Shown here one piece after another: positions 1-10,700 of a DNA stretch of 64,000 nucleotides. Origin of the DNA: Coix lacryma-jobi var. lacryma-jobi (lineage: Eukaryota; Streptophyta; Magnoliopsida; Poales; Poaceae); assembly GCA_009763385.1 (NCBI GenBank), contig CM019823.1, positions 95,305,104 to 95,369,103 of the forward strand, given 5' to 3'. Position 1 is the first letter of the stretch; each line of letters opens with the position of its first letter. A program made the position numbers and the translations under genes. The notes beneath the pieces are model-generated. The model was not told where the DNA came from. It searched no databases and saw only the letters and a list, made by a program, of their open reading frames with translations.

Positions 1-692
1 ATTCACTGAGTTGGAGTTAGGTTCGAGCCATGATCTCTTTGGGATAGCTCACTAACTCCCTTGGAACTCCTCATACCAAGTCTAAGCCTTAGAGCTTTTG
101 ATTCGGAGGAGATCAAGTTGAATTCGCGGAAGAACAGTGCTATGTCGGGGGCATCGGACGCTGAGGTCGGGACCATCGGATGCTGCGTTCTTCACATCGG
201 AAGCATCCGATGCCACGTGTCGTCTGACAGTATTTTCTAAGGAGCATCGGACGCTGACCATCGGCGCCTCCGTTGCCATCGGAGCATCCAGGGGTCTTAC
301 ATCGGAAGATAGGGTTGCACTGTAGCCAACTTTCGATGCCTATGCAGTAAGGTTCCAGACTTGGCCTTTTTGCATCTGAAGCTTCCGACGCCTGGTCATC
401 GGAAGCTGCCAGCATCCGATGCTCTTTCTACTGCACCGTTTTGTTCGTGGTTTGTTCGTCCGTTGTTGGTTTTGCTTTCCGGCTTTTATGTTGGGTTTCT
501 AGAGTTGTGTAGTGTCCCGCTGTGCTTCTCGGAAGCATCCACCCTACATCTACGATCGTGGACACTTGCAAGCTCTAGGTTTGCTCTTGGGGGTTGATTC
601 TCGGAACAGTAGCAACAAGTTTCTGAAAAGAAATTTGAACATCCCATTCACCCCCCCTCTAGTCGCTTTTTGGTAGCACTTTCGGTCGTTCA
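1..692 (+). mobile_element. Sirevirus LTR, 3' part, plus orientation (truncated by window edge)
   Basis: This stretch is the inverted counterpart of 1922-2790 and of the other Sirevirus LTR starts in the window. It carries the same GATCATGGCTCGAACCTAACTCC block in reverse, a cluster of GCATCGGACGC-type palindromes at about 147-420, and the CACCCCCCCTCT tract near 651. It ends in CGGTCGTTCA at 692, matching the CGGTCCTTCA sense end of the sister LTRs. Directly after it the sequence switches to minus-strand gag, so a plus-strand element lying mostly left of the window appears to have inserted into the gag of the minus-strand element at 693-3991. Whether it is a solo LTR or the 3' LTR of a whole element cannot be told from here. 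Confidence 0.8.
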
Positions 693-1858
693 AGAAGCCC
701 ACGTTGTCGACGAAGAAACAGAGGCCGTTCAGCTTGTCCTCGATCTTCTTCTTCTTCTCGGACTCGTCGTCGCTTGATGCAGCGGAGTCGTCATCCGAGT
801 CGTCAACGTCGCTGAGCGTGGCAAAGAAAGCACGCTGCTCAGCCTGGGCCTTCTCCAAGTACTTCTCCTTGATGTACTCCTTGTTGAAGCCGCCCCTTCA
901 CTTGTGCTTTGCGGGGACGTACTTCTCCTTGCGCTTGCCGGAGTCGTACTTGTGGCCATGATCCACCTTGCCGAAAGCTTGCTTGTTCTTCTTCGGGCAA
1001 TTGGCAATGAAGTGGTCCGAGCCTCCACACTCGTAGTAGCCACCTCGTCCTCCTCCGCGGGGACAGTTCATGCGGTTGTTGTGAAACCGCGAGAACCGGT
1101 TGGCAAGCAGGGCCAACTCGTCGTCCACCATGAACTCCAACTGCTCCTCTGTGATAGAAAGAAGAGAAGACAATGCAAAACCTCCAGAGGGGTTAGCAGA
1201 AGAGCCAGAAACCAAAGCCATCGACGGTCCAGAAGGATTTTCATAAGAAGCCCTCGCCATGGCGTGAATCTCACTAGACTTGAGCTCACTAAAGAGCTCG
1301 TCGCACGTGAGAGTCTCATAGTTAGGCGATTTGATGATCGCCTGAACCTTAGAGTCCCACATCGATCGATCGAGAGTGTGTAAAAGCTTGAGAGCCCTCT
1401 CATGATCATCGAAAGGCAACAACTCCTTGTTAGCCCTCATCCTGTTGATAATCACCTGAAAGCGAGCGAATAAACTTCCTATGCTCTCGCCAGGCATGTG
1501 TCGTAATTTCTCATACTCTCGCTTGTGCGACTCGTAGAGATGGGTTTTGACTTGAGTGGTTCCCTCATGAAAACGCATGAGGGTAGCCTAAATCTCCCGA
1601 GCCATAGCGAGGTGAGAAATGCGATCAAACTCAGACATGCTCAAACAGGAGAAAAAGAGCATTACTGGCTCGGTTATTGGCATCGTGCTCATCAATCTGA
1701 TGCTGAGTCACACGAGCAGCCAAGACCACGTAATCTGCAGAGTTGCAAATATCCCAAATAGAAGCACCCATACTCTAGAGAAAGGCCGACATGCGTATCT
1801 TCCAATACGCATAGTCCGTCCCATCGAAAAACGGCGGTTTGCCCACGCCGCGATCCAT
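693..1858 (-). pseudogene. gag: Sirevirus gag fragment (E0), decayed
   Basis: Minus-strand homologue of the intact gag of element A (10921-13647). The start codon is at 1858 with the same N-terminal MDRGVGKPPFF-like reading. The best-preserved stretch is 898-1578, which includes the DUF4219/UBN2-like copia gag core and a CCHC knuckle whose first cysteines have decayed (CPRGGG then CGGSDHFIANC). Breaks seen are an extra A in the AAAAAG run near 1655 (frameshift), a TGG-to-TAG change near 1590, and a further frame change around 890. Only about the first 380 codons are present because the plus-strand LTR at 1-692 cuts the gene. It cannot make a full Gag. Confidence 0.85.
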
Positions 1859-1908
1859 GTCGCCTTATGTGGATCTGGAACCGGCTAAGGTGGAAGATCC
1901 TGAACCCA

Positions 1909-1919
1909 CTCAGATACCA
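1909..1919 (-). other. Primer-binding site of element E0 (initiator-Met tRNA type)
   Basis: On the minus strand TGGTATCTGAG lies two bases inside the LTR, next to LTR end 1922. It matches the TGGTATCAGAGC consensus complementary to the 3' end of plant initiator tRNA-Met with one change. It fixes the LTR at 1922-3991 as the 5' LTR of a minus-strand element. Confidence 0.7.
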
Positions 1920-3220
1920 ATTGAAGCACCGAGAATGCTAAAGCAAGGCGACCAGAGGGGGGGTGAATGAGAGCTTCAAATTTCTTTTGAAATGTTGAGT
2001 CCTCTGTCCCAGAAAATCAACCCCAAGAGCAAAGCCGATACGCATGATGTCCACGACCCAGAGAGTGGGTGGATGCTCCCTAGGAACACAGCGAGACACC
2101 ACAAAAACATCCTCACCCAAGTTCACGCAAGTCAACTAGTGACAGGATGGACTTTGGGTAACCTCAACGCAAAGCGGGAAGCACGATTTCTGTAGAGCAT
2201 GGATGCCAGGAATCCATCGCAAAAGCCCACAGCCAAATCCGAAATTGAGTGAACAAACTGCAGATGAAAAAGTGCAGAACTCAGAGCATCGGACGTTGGC
2301 CAGCGTCTGATGTGATCCTAGCAGACGCATCCGATGCAAATCAGGCCGAAACAAAACATTACTGTGTAGCCATCAGACGCTGCTACAGTGACAGCTCAGC
2401 GTCCAATTCTAAGGCCTCGGAGCGTCCGATGACAACGGAGCGTCCGATGCCAACGCACCTGCTGCGTCCGATGCAAAAAAAGCGTTCCCAAATGCTCATT
2501 GCATGACCATCGGATGCTACACTATAGCATCCGATGTCAGCGTCCGATGCCCCTTTAAAAGCACAGAATCTGACACATGGCAACGGTGCGTCCGATGTGA
2601 TGAACAGAGCGTCCGATGCCCTCGTGCTCATCGTACGATGCCCCCGAAACAGCACAATTCTTCCGCGGATTCAACCCAATCTCCTCTGAATCAAAAGCTC
2701 TAAAGCTTAGACTTTGTATGAGGAGTTCTTAGAGTGTTAGTGAGCTACTCCTAAGAGATCATGGCTCGAACCTAACTCCTAATCGGTGAATCGGAAGAAT
2801 TGGGGGCAAAGGAGAGAAAACCGATCCAAATACAAAAACCAACGGCTCTACTTGTTCGTGAGGATTGAGTTGAATTCCTTCGATGGAAATGATCCCCTCA
2901 CGACAAAGAACAAATTGATTCAAACATTTTTTCCAAACGGAGCAACGTGGATTGAGATCGATCGATGGGAAAACATGGAGCAAAAGGTGAACGCGAAGAA
3001 CAACTCAAGAACGCAAATCACAACTACGAATTCCATCCAAAAATCATCCCCACAAGGAGACAACGGGAATCCAGTCCCGTTTCCGCAAAATCCAAATACA
3101 TAGAGGTATGATTCACTGTCTCTTCAGATCTCAGTAGCTACAGCAGGGATGTGGGTGAACAGGAAACCCTAAGTGAAAGTAGCAAATGGCTGAGATAGTC
3201 TGGAGGGAGGGGTGGCCTCT

Positions 3221-3230
3221 CCTTATATAG
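3221..3230 (-). promoter_or_regulatory. TATA box in Sirevirus LTR E0
   Basis: Minus-strand CTATATAAGG followed by AGAGGCC, inside the LTR between the palindrome cluster (U3 side) and the start of the gag leader. The equivalent position in element A's LTRs reads AGTATAAGTA (5198-5207). This is a plausible core promoter; no transcript data. Confidence 0.5.
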
Positions 3231-3424
3231 CATAATACAATTATTCCCCTTCTACCCTTACAGCTAATGAGCGAGCAGGCTAACCCTAAGGGTATTCCTA
3301 ACCAACTCGAGGTTGATGTTGATCCGACGGCCACGCCCGCAGATCAGGTAGCTTCGCCTCGACGCCACCTCACCGGATGCCGCCACGTGCTGCCACTGCG
3401 TCGCTCGTCCTTTTCACAGACCTC

Positions 3425-3660
3425 CCCCAGTTTTGAGGCTGAAATTGGGAAACCTGTGCCACCCCCCGGTTTTGAGGTTGAAACCGGGAAACCTATCATC
3501 CATCGCTTGAGTTTTATGGCCCTAACTTAGAAACCCGCCAGCGCCTAGGTTTTGAGGTCCAAACCTGGAAACCGTCCTCAGCCCAAGTTTTGTGGCCCAA
3601 ACTCGGAAACCGGCCGCACCCAGGTTTTAAGGCCCAAACCTGGAAACCATCCACTCGGTG
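3425..3660 (-). repeat. Tandem hairpin array in LTR E0
   Basis: A run of about 35-40-base units, each a stem-loop around a TGxGG(C)CC loop followed by GAAACC. Stem types visible include CCAGGTTT/AAACCTGG and CCGGTTT/AAACCGG, some worn (for example a GTTTTAAGG loop near 3625). Equivalent arrays occur in every full Sirevirus LTR of the window. Confidence 0.8.
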
Positions 3661-3991
3661 GTTTTCCTGTGGCTCAGCCACTAAACCGACACCGTAGAGG
3701 GATGCACCGCCCGTGCACCCCGTCCACCCGTAAGTCTTCACTTGTCACTGTCCCAGGCTGTCAGCCACCATGGCCGATCCTCAGGCCACCGATCCGTCAG
3801 TCCAAGCCTCATGTCCGCCCTTCACCGCTCCGGGTCCATCGGCATGGCACGTCTCTACTTGACCTTCACCTTGCCTTCGATCACCGTCTCTGTGCTCGAC
3901 ATCTGCACAACACAAGCCAAAGAACATGCGCATCATACCAGTTGACAATCACTCATCATCACAAGATCCGACATACACCCATGTATCCGCA

Positions 3992-4050
3992 CTATAGGGC
4001 TCTTTGTTTTAGTGATCAAGACACTTAGCGAGTGTGATCACATTTAGGAT
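3992..4050 (+). repeat. Left half of an older LTR-like sequence split by element A
   Basis: Only 59 bases, containing GTGATCAAGACACTTAGCG and ending CATTTAGGAT. It lies between the E0 LTR and the element A LTR. From memory, similar blocks in panicoid Sirevirus LTRs continue with a CCGTACTATTAAGAGG-like segment, which is what follows element A at about 15709. I therefore read this as the left part of the sequence into which A inserted. Confidence 0.5.
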
Positions 4051-4319
4051 TGAAGGACCGAGAAGCTAACCGAAAGCGACCAGAGGGGGGGGGGTGAATG
4101 GGAGCTTCAAAATTTCCTTACGGAAACTAGATGCCACTGTCCCAAAATCGACCCCAAGAGCGAACCCTAGAGCTTGCTAATGTCCACGACCCTATATGTA
4201 GGGTGGATGCTTCCTAGAAGCACAGCGAGACACTAGACAACTCTAGAAAGCCAACGCAAAAGACGGAAATCAATTCCGACAACGAACGAGCGAACCGCGG
4301 ACGAAACCGTGCGAAACCA

Positions 4320-4595
4320 GTCGCATCGGACGCTGGCCTGCGTCCGATGCCAGACCACCGGAAGCGTCCGATGCAGACTGGGCGGTTCTGGAACCTTACT
4401 GTTCCACCATCGGACGCTGTGAACAGTAATCACCCAGCGTCCGATGCAAAGGCTCCGGCGCGTCCGATGGACAACGGACGCGTCCGATGCCTAGCGTCCG
4501 ATGGAAACTAAAACGCCGAAAACGTGACACGCGTCACCGGAGCGTCCGATGCTAGGGACCCTAGCGTCCGATGCTCCCGTGATAGCGTCCGATGC
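4320..4595. repeat. Palindrome cluster GCGTCCGATGC / GCATCGGACGC
   Basis: About eleven copies in both orientations within 275 bases. The first pair forms a perfect 11-base stem with a 6-base loop: GCATCGGACGC at 4323-4333 and GCGTCCGATGC at 4340-4350. Repeated at 13980-14255 in the partner LTR. Palindromic repeats in the U3 of Sirevirus LTRs are known; they are CG-rich and could be promoter elements or methylation targets. Confidence 0.85.
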
Positions 4596-5197
4596 TCCCG
4601 AAAACAGCGCAGTTCTTTGATGATTCAACCCGATCTCCTCTAAATCAAAAGCTCTAGGCCTAGGATTCGATCTGAGGGGTCACAAGGATGTTAGTGAGCT
4701 ATCTCTAAGAGATCATGGCTCGAACCTAACTCCAAATCGGTGAATCAAGAAATTTCGGGGCATGGAGGCAAGAACGCAATCCAAAACGAAAATCGATCGA
4801 TCTCCTAGACCGTGAGGTTAGAGTTTAATTCCTTCGGTGGAAAGGAGAGCCTCACGATCTAGAACAACTTGGTTCAAACGGTTTTGCAAAAGATGAACCG
4901 AGCAAAGAGATCAAGCGACGGGAAAATCGTGGAGAAAAAGGATTCCGCGAAGAACACAAAGGAAACGCGAATCACAGCCACGAACTCGAATTAAGGACGC
5001 AAATCAAGCCATCGATCTGTGCTCCAAAGTGAGGATACGGCCTCACTTCCTCAAATCAACAGTACACAGAGTGGAGTCTCTCTGCGGATCTCAACTAGCT
5101 AGAGCAGGGGATGGGAGAGTGGAAACCCTAGGTGCTAGGAAGCAAATGACTGCGCTAACTGAGATTGAGATCAGGAGGAGGGTGTCTCCCCTAGACT

Positions 5198-5207
5198 ACT
5201 TATACTA
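5198..5207 (-). promoter_or_regulatory. TATA-like box, element A LTR
   Basis: Minus-strand GTTAGTATAAGTAG context. It occupies the same place relative to the hairpin array and palindrome cluster as the clearer TATA box of LTR E0. Also present in the 5' LTR near 14857-14866, where it would drive the element transcript. Confidence 0.35.
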
Positions 5208-5392
5208 ACCTAGCCTAAGTCTATTTCCTACTCTACCCCTCTCTACTCTAATTACAGAGCGGACCAGCCTAACCCTAAGGCTATTCTAGTCCACCCGCTG
5301 GTGGTAGGTAGATCCGACGGCCACGCCCGCACGGTCTTCCGCGTCGCCTCCACGCAACCTTCAGATCGCCGCCACGTGCCGCCACCACTCTG

Positions 5393-5665
5393 CACCCCCG
5401 GTTTTGCGGCCCAAACCGGGAAACCAGCCTTTTCCATCAGCCCCCGGTTTTGAGGCCCAAACCGGGAAACCAGCCTCCAGCCCGAGTTTTGTGGCCAAAC
5501 TCGGAAACCGTCCGCGCCCGAGTTTTGAGGCCCAAACTCGGAAACCGGCCCACGCCCAGGTTTTGAGGCTCAACCTGGAAACCGTCGCGCCCAGGTTTTG
5601 TGGCTCAACCTGGAAACCCAGCACCCAGGTTTTGAGGCCCAAACCTGGAAACCGTCCACCGTTGG
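5393..5665 (-). repeat. Tandem hairpin array, element A 3' LTR
   Basis: Seven units of about 38 bases. Each has the form stem - TGxGGCCC-like loop - stem - GAAACC. Stems in order: CCGGTTT/AAACCGG twice, CCGAGTTT/AAACTCGG twice, CCAGGTT/AACCTGG twice, CCAGGTTT/AAACCTGG once. Both arms change together, so pairing is kept. Duplicate at 15052-15324. Confidence 0.9.
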
Positions 5666-6054
5666 TTTTTCCCGGGCTCTACCAACAAACCGGCGTCGTA
5701 GAGGGGATGCACCGCCTGTGCACCCCTTCCACCGACATGATCGCACTTCTCCGCCTGTCGCTGTCGCAGGCTGCCAGCCACCACAGCTGATCCTCCGGCC
5801 TCCAGTCCATCAGTCCAAGTCCACGTCCGCCCTTCACCGTCCGATACATCGGCATGGCACGTCCGCCGCACGGCACGCCCATCCTTCATCGCGCCCGGTC
5901 CGTCGGCACGGCACGTCGCAACTTGACCTTCACCCGCCATCGATCACTGTCTCCGTGCTCGACACCTGCACAACACAAGCCAAAGAACATGCGCATCATC
6001 TCCATTGACAATCACTCATCACACAGAGACTCGGCATACACCCATGTATCCGCA

Positions 6055-7720
6055 ATCTCCCCCTTGATGAGTGCATTGTCAACTCCACAACAAATCATGA
6101 ATAAGAAGAAGGAGGTAGGAAGGAGTGGGAAGAGAAAACCCAACCAAATGACCCAGAAGCCTTAACAAAAGCCGAAGAAGGTCAAGTGGATGAAGCAAAA
6201 ACTTGGTCCCCAAAGACATGGGCAATGGCTTGACGCAACCAAGCAAAGCAAAGCTAGCCCTCAAGAAGAGGTAGAACAGGCTCAACACCGCTAGCAGATA
6301 GCAATTGAAGATCGGAGGACAACAGAAGCAAAATGCTAGTCCCTCAAGATAGAGGCACAGAGGCTCAACACAACTAGCAAGAAAATCACTCCGAACCAAT
6401 TGAAAATCAACCCAAACCAAATGGGAAAGCACACCAGACGATACCAATTGAAAGCCAAATGAAAAAGCTTATGAAAGCTCATGAGAAGCTAGGAACGTTT
6501 GCTAGTCCCTCAAGACAGAGGCAACGGCTCAACACAACTAGCAAACTCCCCCTCGACAAATGCAAGCAACTAGGACAAAAGATTTTCAGGGCATATGATT
6601 TGCGTAAATTTCTCCCCCTAGTTGAAAATGCACTTATCAAGGCCAAAAGGTATCGGAGAAGCAACTCTCTTCACATAAACTCCCCCTGAACACAAGATCT
6701 CCTTCCACAATGCATATGAAGTCAAAATGCAAGTTAGGAGCTTCAAGTATATAGTCAAAAGAGTGCAAAGATGCTCTAATCAGTATAGCTCCAGCATCTC
6801 AATTAAGCACTCAAATAGCAAAGGCTCAAACTGATCACTTATACGAAATATGAAGCATATGAGCATGTGAGCAGTTTTAAGCCAAAAGGATAGTCACCAT
6901 CAAAATAGCACTAGACATGTATAGAAGGAATCCAAACAAGTGCTAAGCATATATACAAGGTGAACTACCCCTAGCAAAGTTCAATCATCATGCATAGGAA
7001 TGAAGCATATACTTGTGATTTCAAATTCATATCGGAGTTGCAGCGGTAAAAGAATTCACAAGTTCATTTTTAGCATGTGATTGCGAGAGGTTGAAAGCTT
7101 GTCATCGCCTAACTTTTCAACCGTGCGAAGCCTATGCCGAAGCAATCAGAAGCTTAAAGCAACGGTTTCGGTCATACACTACATGGCTCAAGTTTAACTC
7201 AAAGTGCAATGAGAAACAGTCTCAATACCATGAGGTGTTGACAAGCAATCCCATCTTGATCTTTTCAATTCAACAATACTTGGTCCAGATTTTAAGCAAG
7301 TTATGAACAACCAAGCAAGTGAATGACTCAGAACTAGAGACATAGCAACCTAGCATATATGAAAAGCAGGAATGGACTCAACACACCCTACACATGCTAG
7401 TTGCATATCTCAATGGTGAACATTTTCAGATTTATATACATTAGGCATAATTCACCATTCCAAAAAATAGCTCGCTCATAACATGTAACAGTGATCAGAA
7501 AGAGCATAAGCTACAAGCATCATCATAAGTATCGGAGCAATACTAACAAGAGCATAATTACATTCTAGTGAATATAGACATGAAGCTCAGAATGTAAATG
7601 CGTATGCCCGACACAAAACTGAACGAAAGAAGATACCAAAAGGAGAGACTCAAGAAACTCAAAAGAAAAGAGCCTCAAAATAAAAGAGTCAGTCTGTACA
7701 TCTCAAAATGCTTCCCCCAT
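6055..7720 (-). other. Element A 3' noncoding region with several polypurine tracts
   Basis: About 1.67 kb between the pol stop and the 3' LTR with no convincing ORF. The true polypurine tract is at 6055-6065 (sense AAGGGGGAGAT next to the LTR). Further CTCCCCCT motifs (sense AGGGGGAG) lie near 6548, 6611 and 6681, and one overlaps the pol stop hairpin at 7711-7734. Repeated polypurine tracts before the 3' LTR are a described Sirevirus trait. Some Sireviruses have an env-like ORF here; I see none. Confidence 0.75.
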
Positions 7721-7734
7721 CTAAAAGGGGAAAC
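7711..7734 (-). other. Hairpin spanning pol stop codon / internal purine tract
   Basis: The sense strand reads TTTCCCC, then TTTTAGAT containing the pol stop TAG, then GGGGGAAG, giving a 6-bp GC-rich stem. The same arrangement is at 29469-29491 (element C) and 36044-36068 (element D, where the stem is 8 bp). Confidence 0.55.
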
Positions 7735-10700
7735 ACACACCAAGCTCACCCCTCAACCTATTAAAGGTTGATTCGTCTAAAGGCTTGGTGAAAATATTAG
7801 CCAATTGGTGATGAGTATCGACATGGCGAAGGTCGATATCACCCTTCTCCTGGTGGTCTCGCAAGAAATGAAAGCGCACATCAATGTGTTTGGTTTTCGA
7901 GTGAAGCACAGGGTTCTTAGCAACGCTAATGGCACTCGTGCTGTCACAAAGCAAAGGAACTCGAGTAAAGCTCAAACCAAAATCACGCAAAGTGGCCATC
8001 ATCCAGAGTAACTGGGAACAGCAGCTAGCCGCAGCAACATATTCAGCCTCCGTGGTAGACTGAGCGACACTAGACTGCTTGCGAGAAGACCACGACACCA
8101 GAGAAGATCCAATAAACTGGCAAGTCCCAGAAGTGGACTTGCGCTCAATGCGACAACCAGCAAAATCAGCATCAGAAAAACCACAAAGCGAGAGGGTGGA
8201 GGAAGCAGAATACCAAATCCCGAGCTCGGGCGTGAAACGAAGGTACCTGAAGATGCGCTTCACCGCCTGACGGTGAGAAATGCGTGGCGAAGCCTGAAAG
8301 CGCGCGCACAAGCACACGGCGAACTGAATGTCCGGCCGTGTCGCCGTCAGGTAGAGCAGCGATCCAATCATGCTGCGGTACTCCTTCTGGTCCACTGCTT
8401 CTCCATCCGTGTCGGCATCCAGGGCAGTCGTCGTCGACATGGGCGTCGGAAGAGGCTTAGCCTCACCCATGTCGAACCGCTTCAGCAAGTCCCTTGTGTA
8501 CTTGCCCTGGTGCACAAACGTCCCCTCTCGGGATTGCTTAATTTGCAACCCGAGAAAGAAAGTCAGCTCGCCCATCATGCTCATCTCGAACTCCCTGCTC
8601 ATAGTATCTGCAAACTTGGCAACCAAAGCGTGAGAAGAACCACCGAAAATGATATCATCCACGTAAATTTGGACCAAGAGAGTATCTTTGCCTTGCTTGA
8701 GGAGAAAGAGCGTTTTATCTACACATCCCATTTTAAAACCCTTAGCTAGCAAGAAGGTTTTTAATCTCTCATACCAGGCTCTAGGGGCTTGTTTCAAACC
8801 ATACAAAGCTTTGTGGAGTTTAAAGACATGGTTTGGAAACTTGGGATTTTCAAAACCGGGGGGTTGCTGGACATAGACCTCCTCCTCAATATAGCCGTTT
8901 AAGAAGGCACTCTTGACATCCATTTGAAAAAGTTTGAAACCCATGGATGCAGCATAAGCCAAGAGTATCCTAATAGCCTCCAAACGAGCTACAGGAGCGA
9001 AGGTCTCCTCATAATCTATCCCCTCCTTCTGACTATAACCCTTCGCTACAAGCCGGGCCTTGTTTCTCACAATGTGGCCCTCCTCTCCTTGCTTGTTTTT
9101 AAATACCCATTTTGTCCCAATAGGTTTACAGTCAGGAGGTGGTGGCACTAGAACCCAAACCCGATTTCGCTCAAAGTTCTCTAGCTCCTCATGCATGGCA
9201 TTGACCCAATCCGGATCCGTCAATGCGTGTCCAACATCTCGGGGCTCAAAAGACGCAACAAAAGCAGAATGAGCAAAGTGCGAGATGTGCTGTGACCTGG
9301 AGCGAGTAACTCGCTCGTCGATGTCTCCGATCATCTGTTCAGGGGGGTGCTGGCGCTGGATGTGTCGTGGCGCCTCCCGGGAAGAAGTAACCTCCCCCTC
9401 AACAGTAGCTGGTTCCACCCCGGGTACAAAAGGTACCGCGCGAGGTGGATCCCACGGCCCCCAGGAAGAAGACGTCTCGGGGCCACGGGTCGTCGTCGAA
9501 GCCGCTCCCGGCGGCGCGGCAGGCGGAGGGGGTGCTGGATCATCTATACCTTCAGCACCCTCTTCCTCGTCATCGAAAAGAGGCTCTCCAACCTCGTGAT
9601 CACCTGCACGCTCAAAACGAGAAGAAGGAGAAACAAGAGTCTCGTCGAAGGTGACATCTGATGTCTCCATGACTCGGTTAGTGTCAAGGTTAAGTACACG
9701 ATAAGCTCGAGTGTGAGTGCCATAACCCAAAAACACACCGTCAGAAGAACGAGACTCAAACTTGTCTAGGTTGCCTTTTTTCAATATAAAACAGTGGCAA
9801 CCAAAGACTCTAAAATAACTCACCTTGGGCTGGCGACCAAAACGCAACTCATAAGAGGTCTTCTTCAAAAACACTCTCAGAAAAATGCGATTCGAAATAT
9901 AGCATGCAGTGTTCATAGCTTCGGCCCAATAGCGCCTAGGAGTCCTATGCTCATCAAGCATCGTCCTGGCCATCTCAACAAGGGTCCGATTCTTCCTCTC
10001 TACAACACCATTTTGGGGTGGTGTATAGGGAGAAGAAAACTGATGCTCCAAACCAAGGCGTTTACAAAACTTCTCAAAATCCGAATTTTTAAACTCGGAA
10101 CCATTATCACTTCTAATCGCTCGCATCGAGTTCAAAGGGAACTCGTTCTGAAGACGCAAAATCAGATCGCGAGCGAAGGAGAATGTCTCGGACTTCTCAA
10201 CTAAAAAGAAGACCCACGAATACCTCGAAAAGTCGTCAACAATAACAAGCACATACCACTTCCCACCAACCGAGCTCACCCGAGCCGGACCAACAAGGTC
10301 CATATGCAAAAGCTCTCCGGGGTGCGAGGTCATAACCTTGGTCAAAGGATGGTGGGGAGCAGCAACCATCTTTCCATGCCGGCAAGCATGGCAAACTAGA
10401 TCCTTCTCCAACGAAAGCTTGGGCAATCCTCGGATTAAGCCAAGTGAGCTAAGTCTTGCAAGCAAGTCAAAACTCAGGTGACCGAGCCTCCTATGCCACT
10501 TCCAAAGATCAGAAGAAGAAGGACTAGCCAAAAGACAGCGAGAAGATCCAAACGACTTTGAGAAATTCGCACGAAAGACATTCCCAAAGGGTGAAATCAG
10601 ACATACAAGATCACCCTGAGGATCTAAGATCCGGCTAAGGTTCGGTTTGAAACGAATCTCATAGCCTTCACGAAAAAGTTGCGAAACAGAAAGCAAGTTA

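Larger units (their letters stand above)
1922..3991 (-). mobile_element. Sirevirus 5' LTR (element E0)
   Basis: About 2.07 kb. In plus coordinates it begins TGAAGCACCGAG and ends CATGTATCCGCA, the same ends as the other Sirevirus LTRs here. It contains a palindrome cluster (2285-2640) of GCGTCCGATGC-type units, a minus-strand TATA box at 3221-3230, and the hairpin array at about 3420-3665. A gag start and primer site abut its left end, so in the sense direction this is the 5' LTR. The rest of the element is lost or lies left of the window. Confidence 0.85.
4051..6054 (-). mobile_element. Element A 3' LTR
   Basis: 2004 bases from TGAAGGACCG to CATGTATCCGCA in plus coordinates; in the sense direction it starts TGCGGATACATGG and ends CGGTCCTTCA. 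It is followed at 6055 by ATCTCCCCCTT, the reverse of the polypurine tract, which makes it the 3' LTR. It contains the G10 run (4085), the palindrome cluster 4320-4595, a weak TATA box (5198-5207) and the hairpin array 5393-5665. Confidence 0.95.

Noticed and set aside
3425..3660. CRISPR-like spaced repeats
   Set aside because: Units abut as stem-loops with covarying arms, have no unique spacers, and sit in plant retrotransposon LTRs.
5361..5940. Overlapping ORFs on both strands across the hairpin arrays (also near 3514-4028, 15020-15667, 20618-21257 and 33742-34317)
   Set aside because: They translate the inverted-repeat units (GFQVWASKPG-like on one strand, PKPGNRP-like on the other), exist only because the repeat unit is free of stops, and lie in LTR sequence. 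No protein family resemblance.
6079..6447. Leu-rich minus-strand ORFs (6079-6447, 34574-34798) as an env-like gene of the Sireviruses
   Set aside because: They are hydrophobic by composition, but the copies in A and D differ in frame and length and lack a signal peptide or coiled-coil layout, so an env-like call is not supported.
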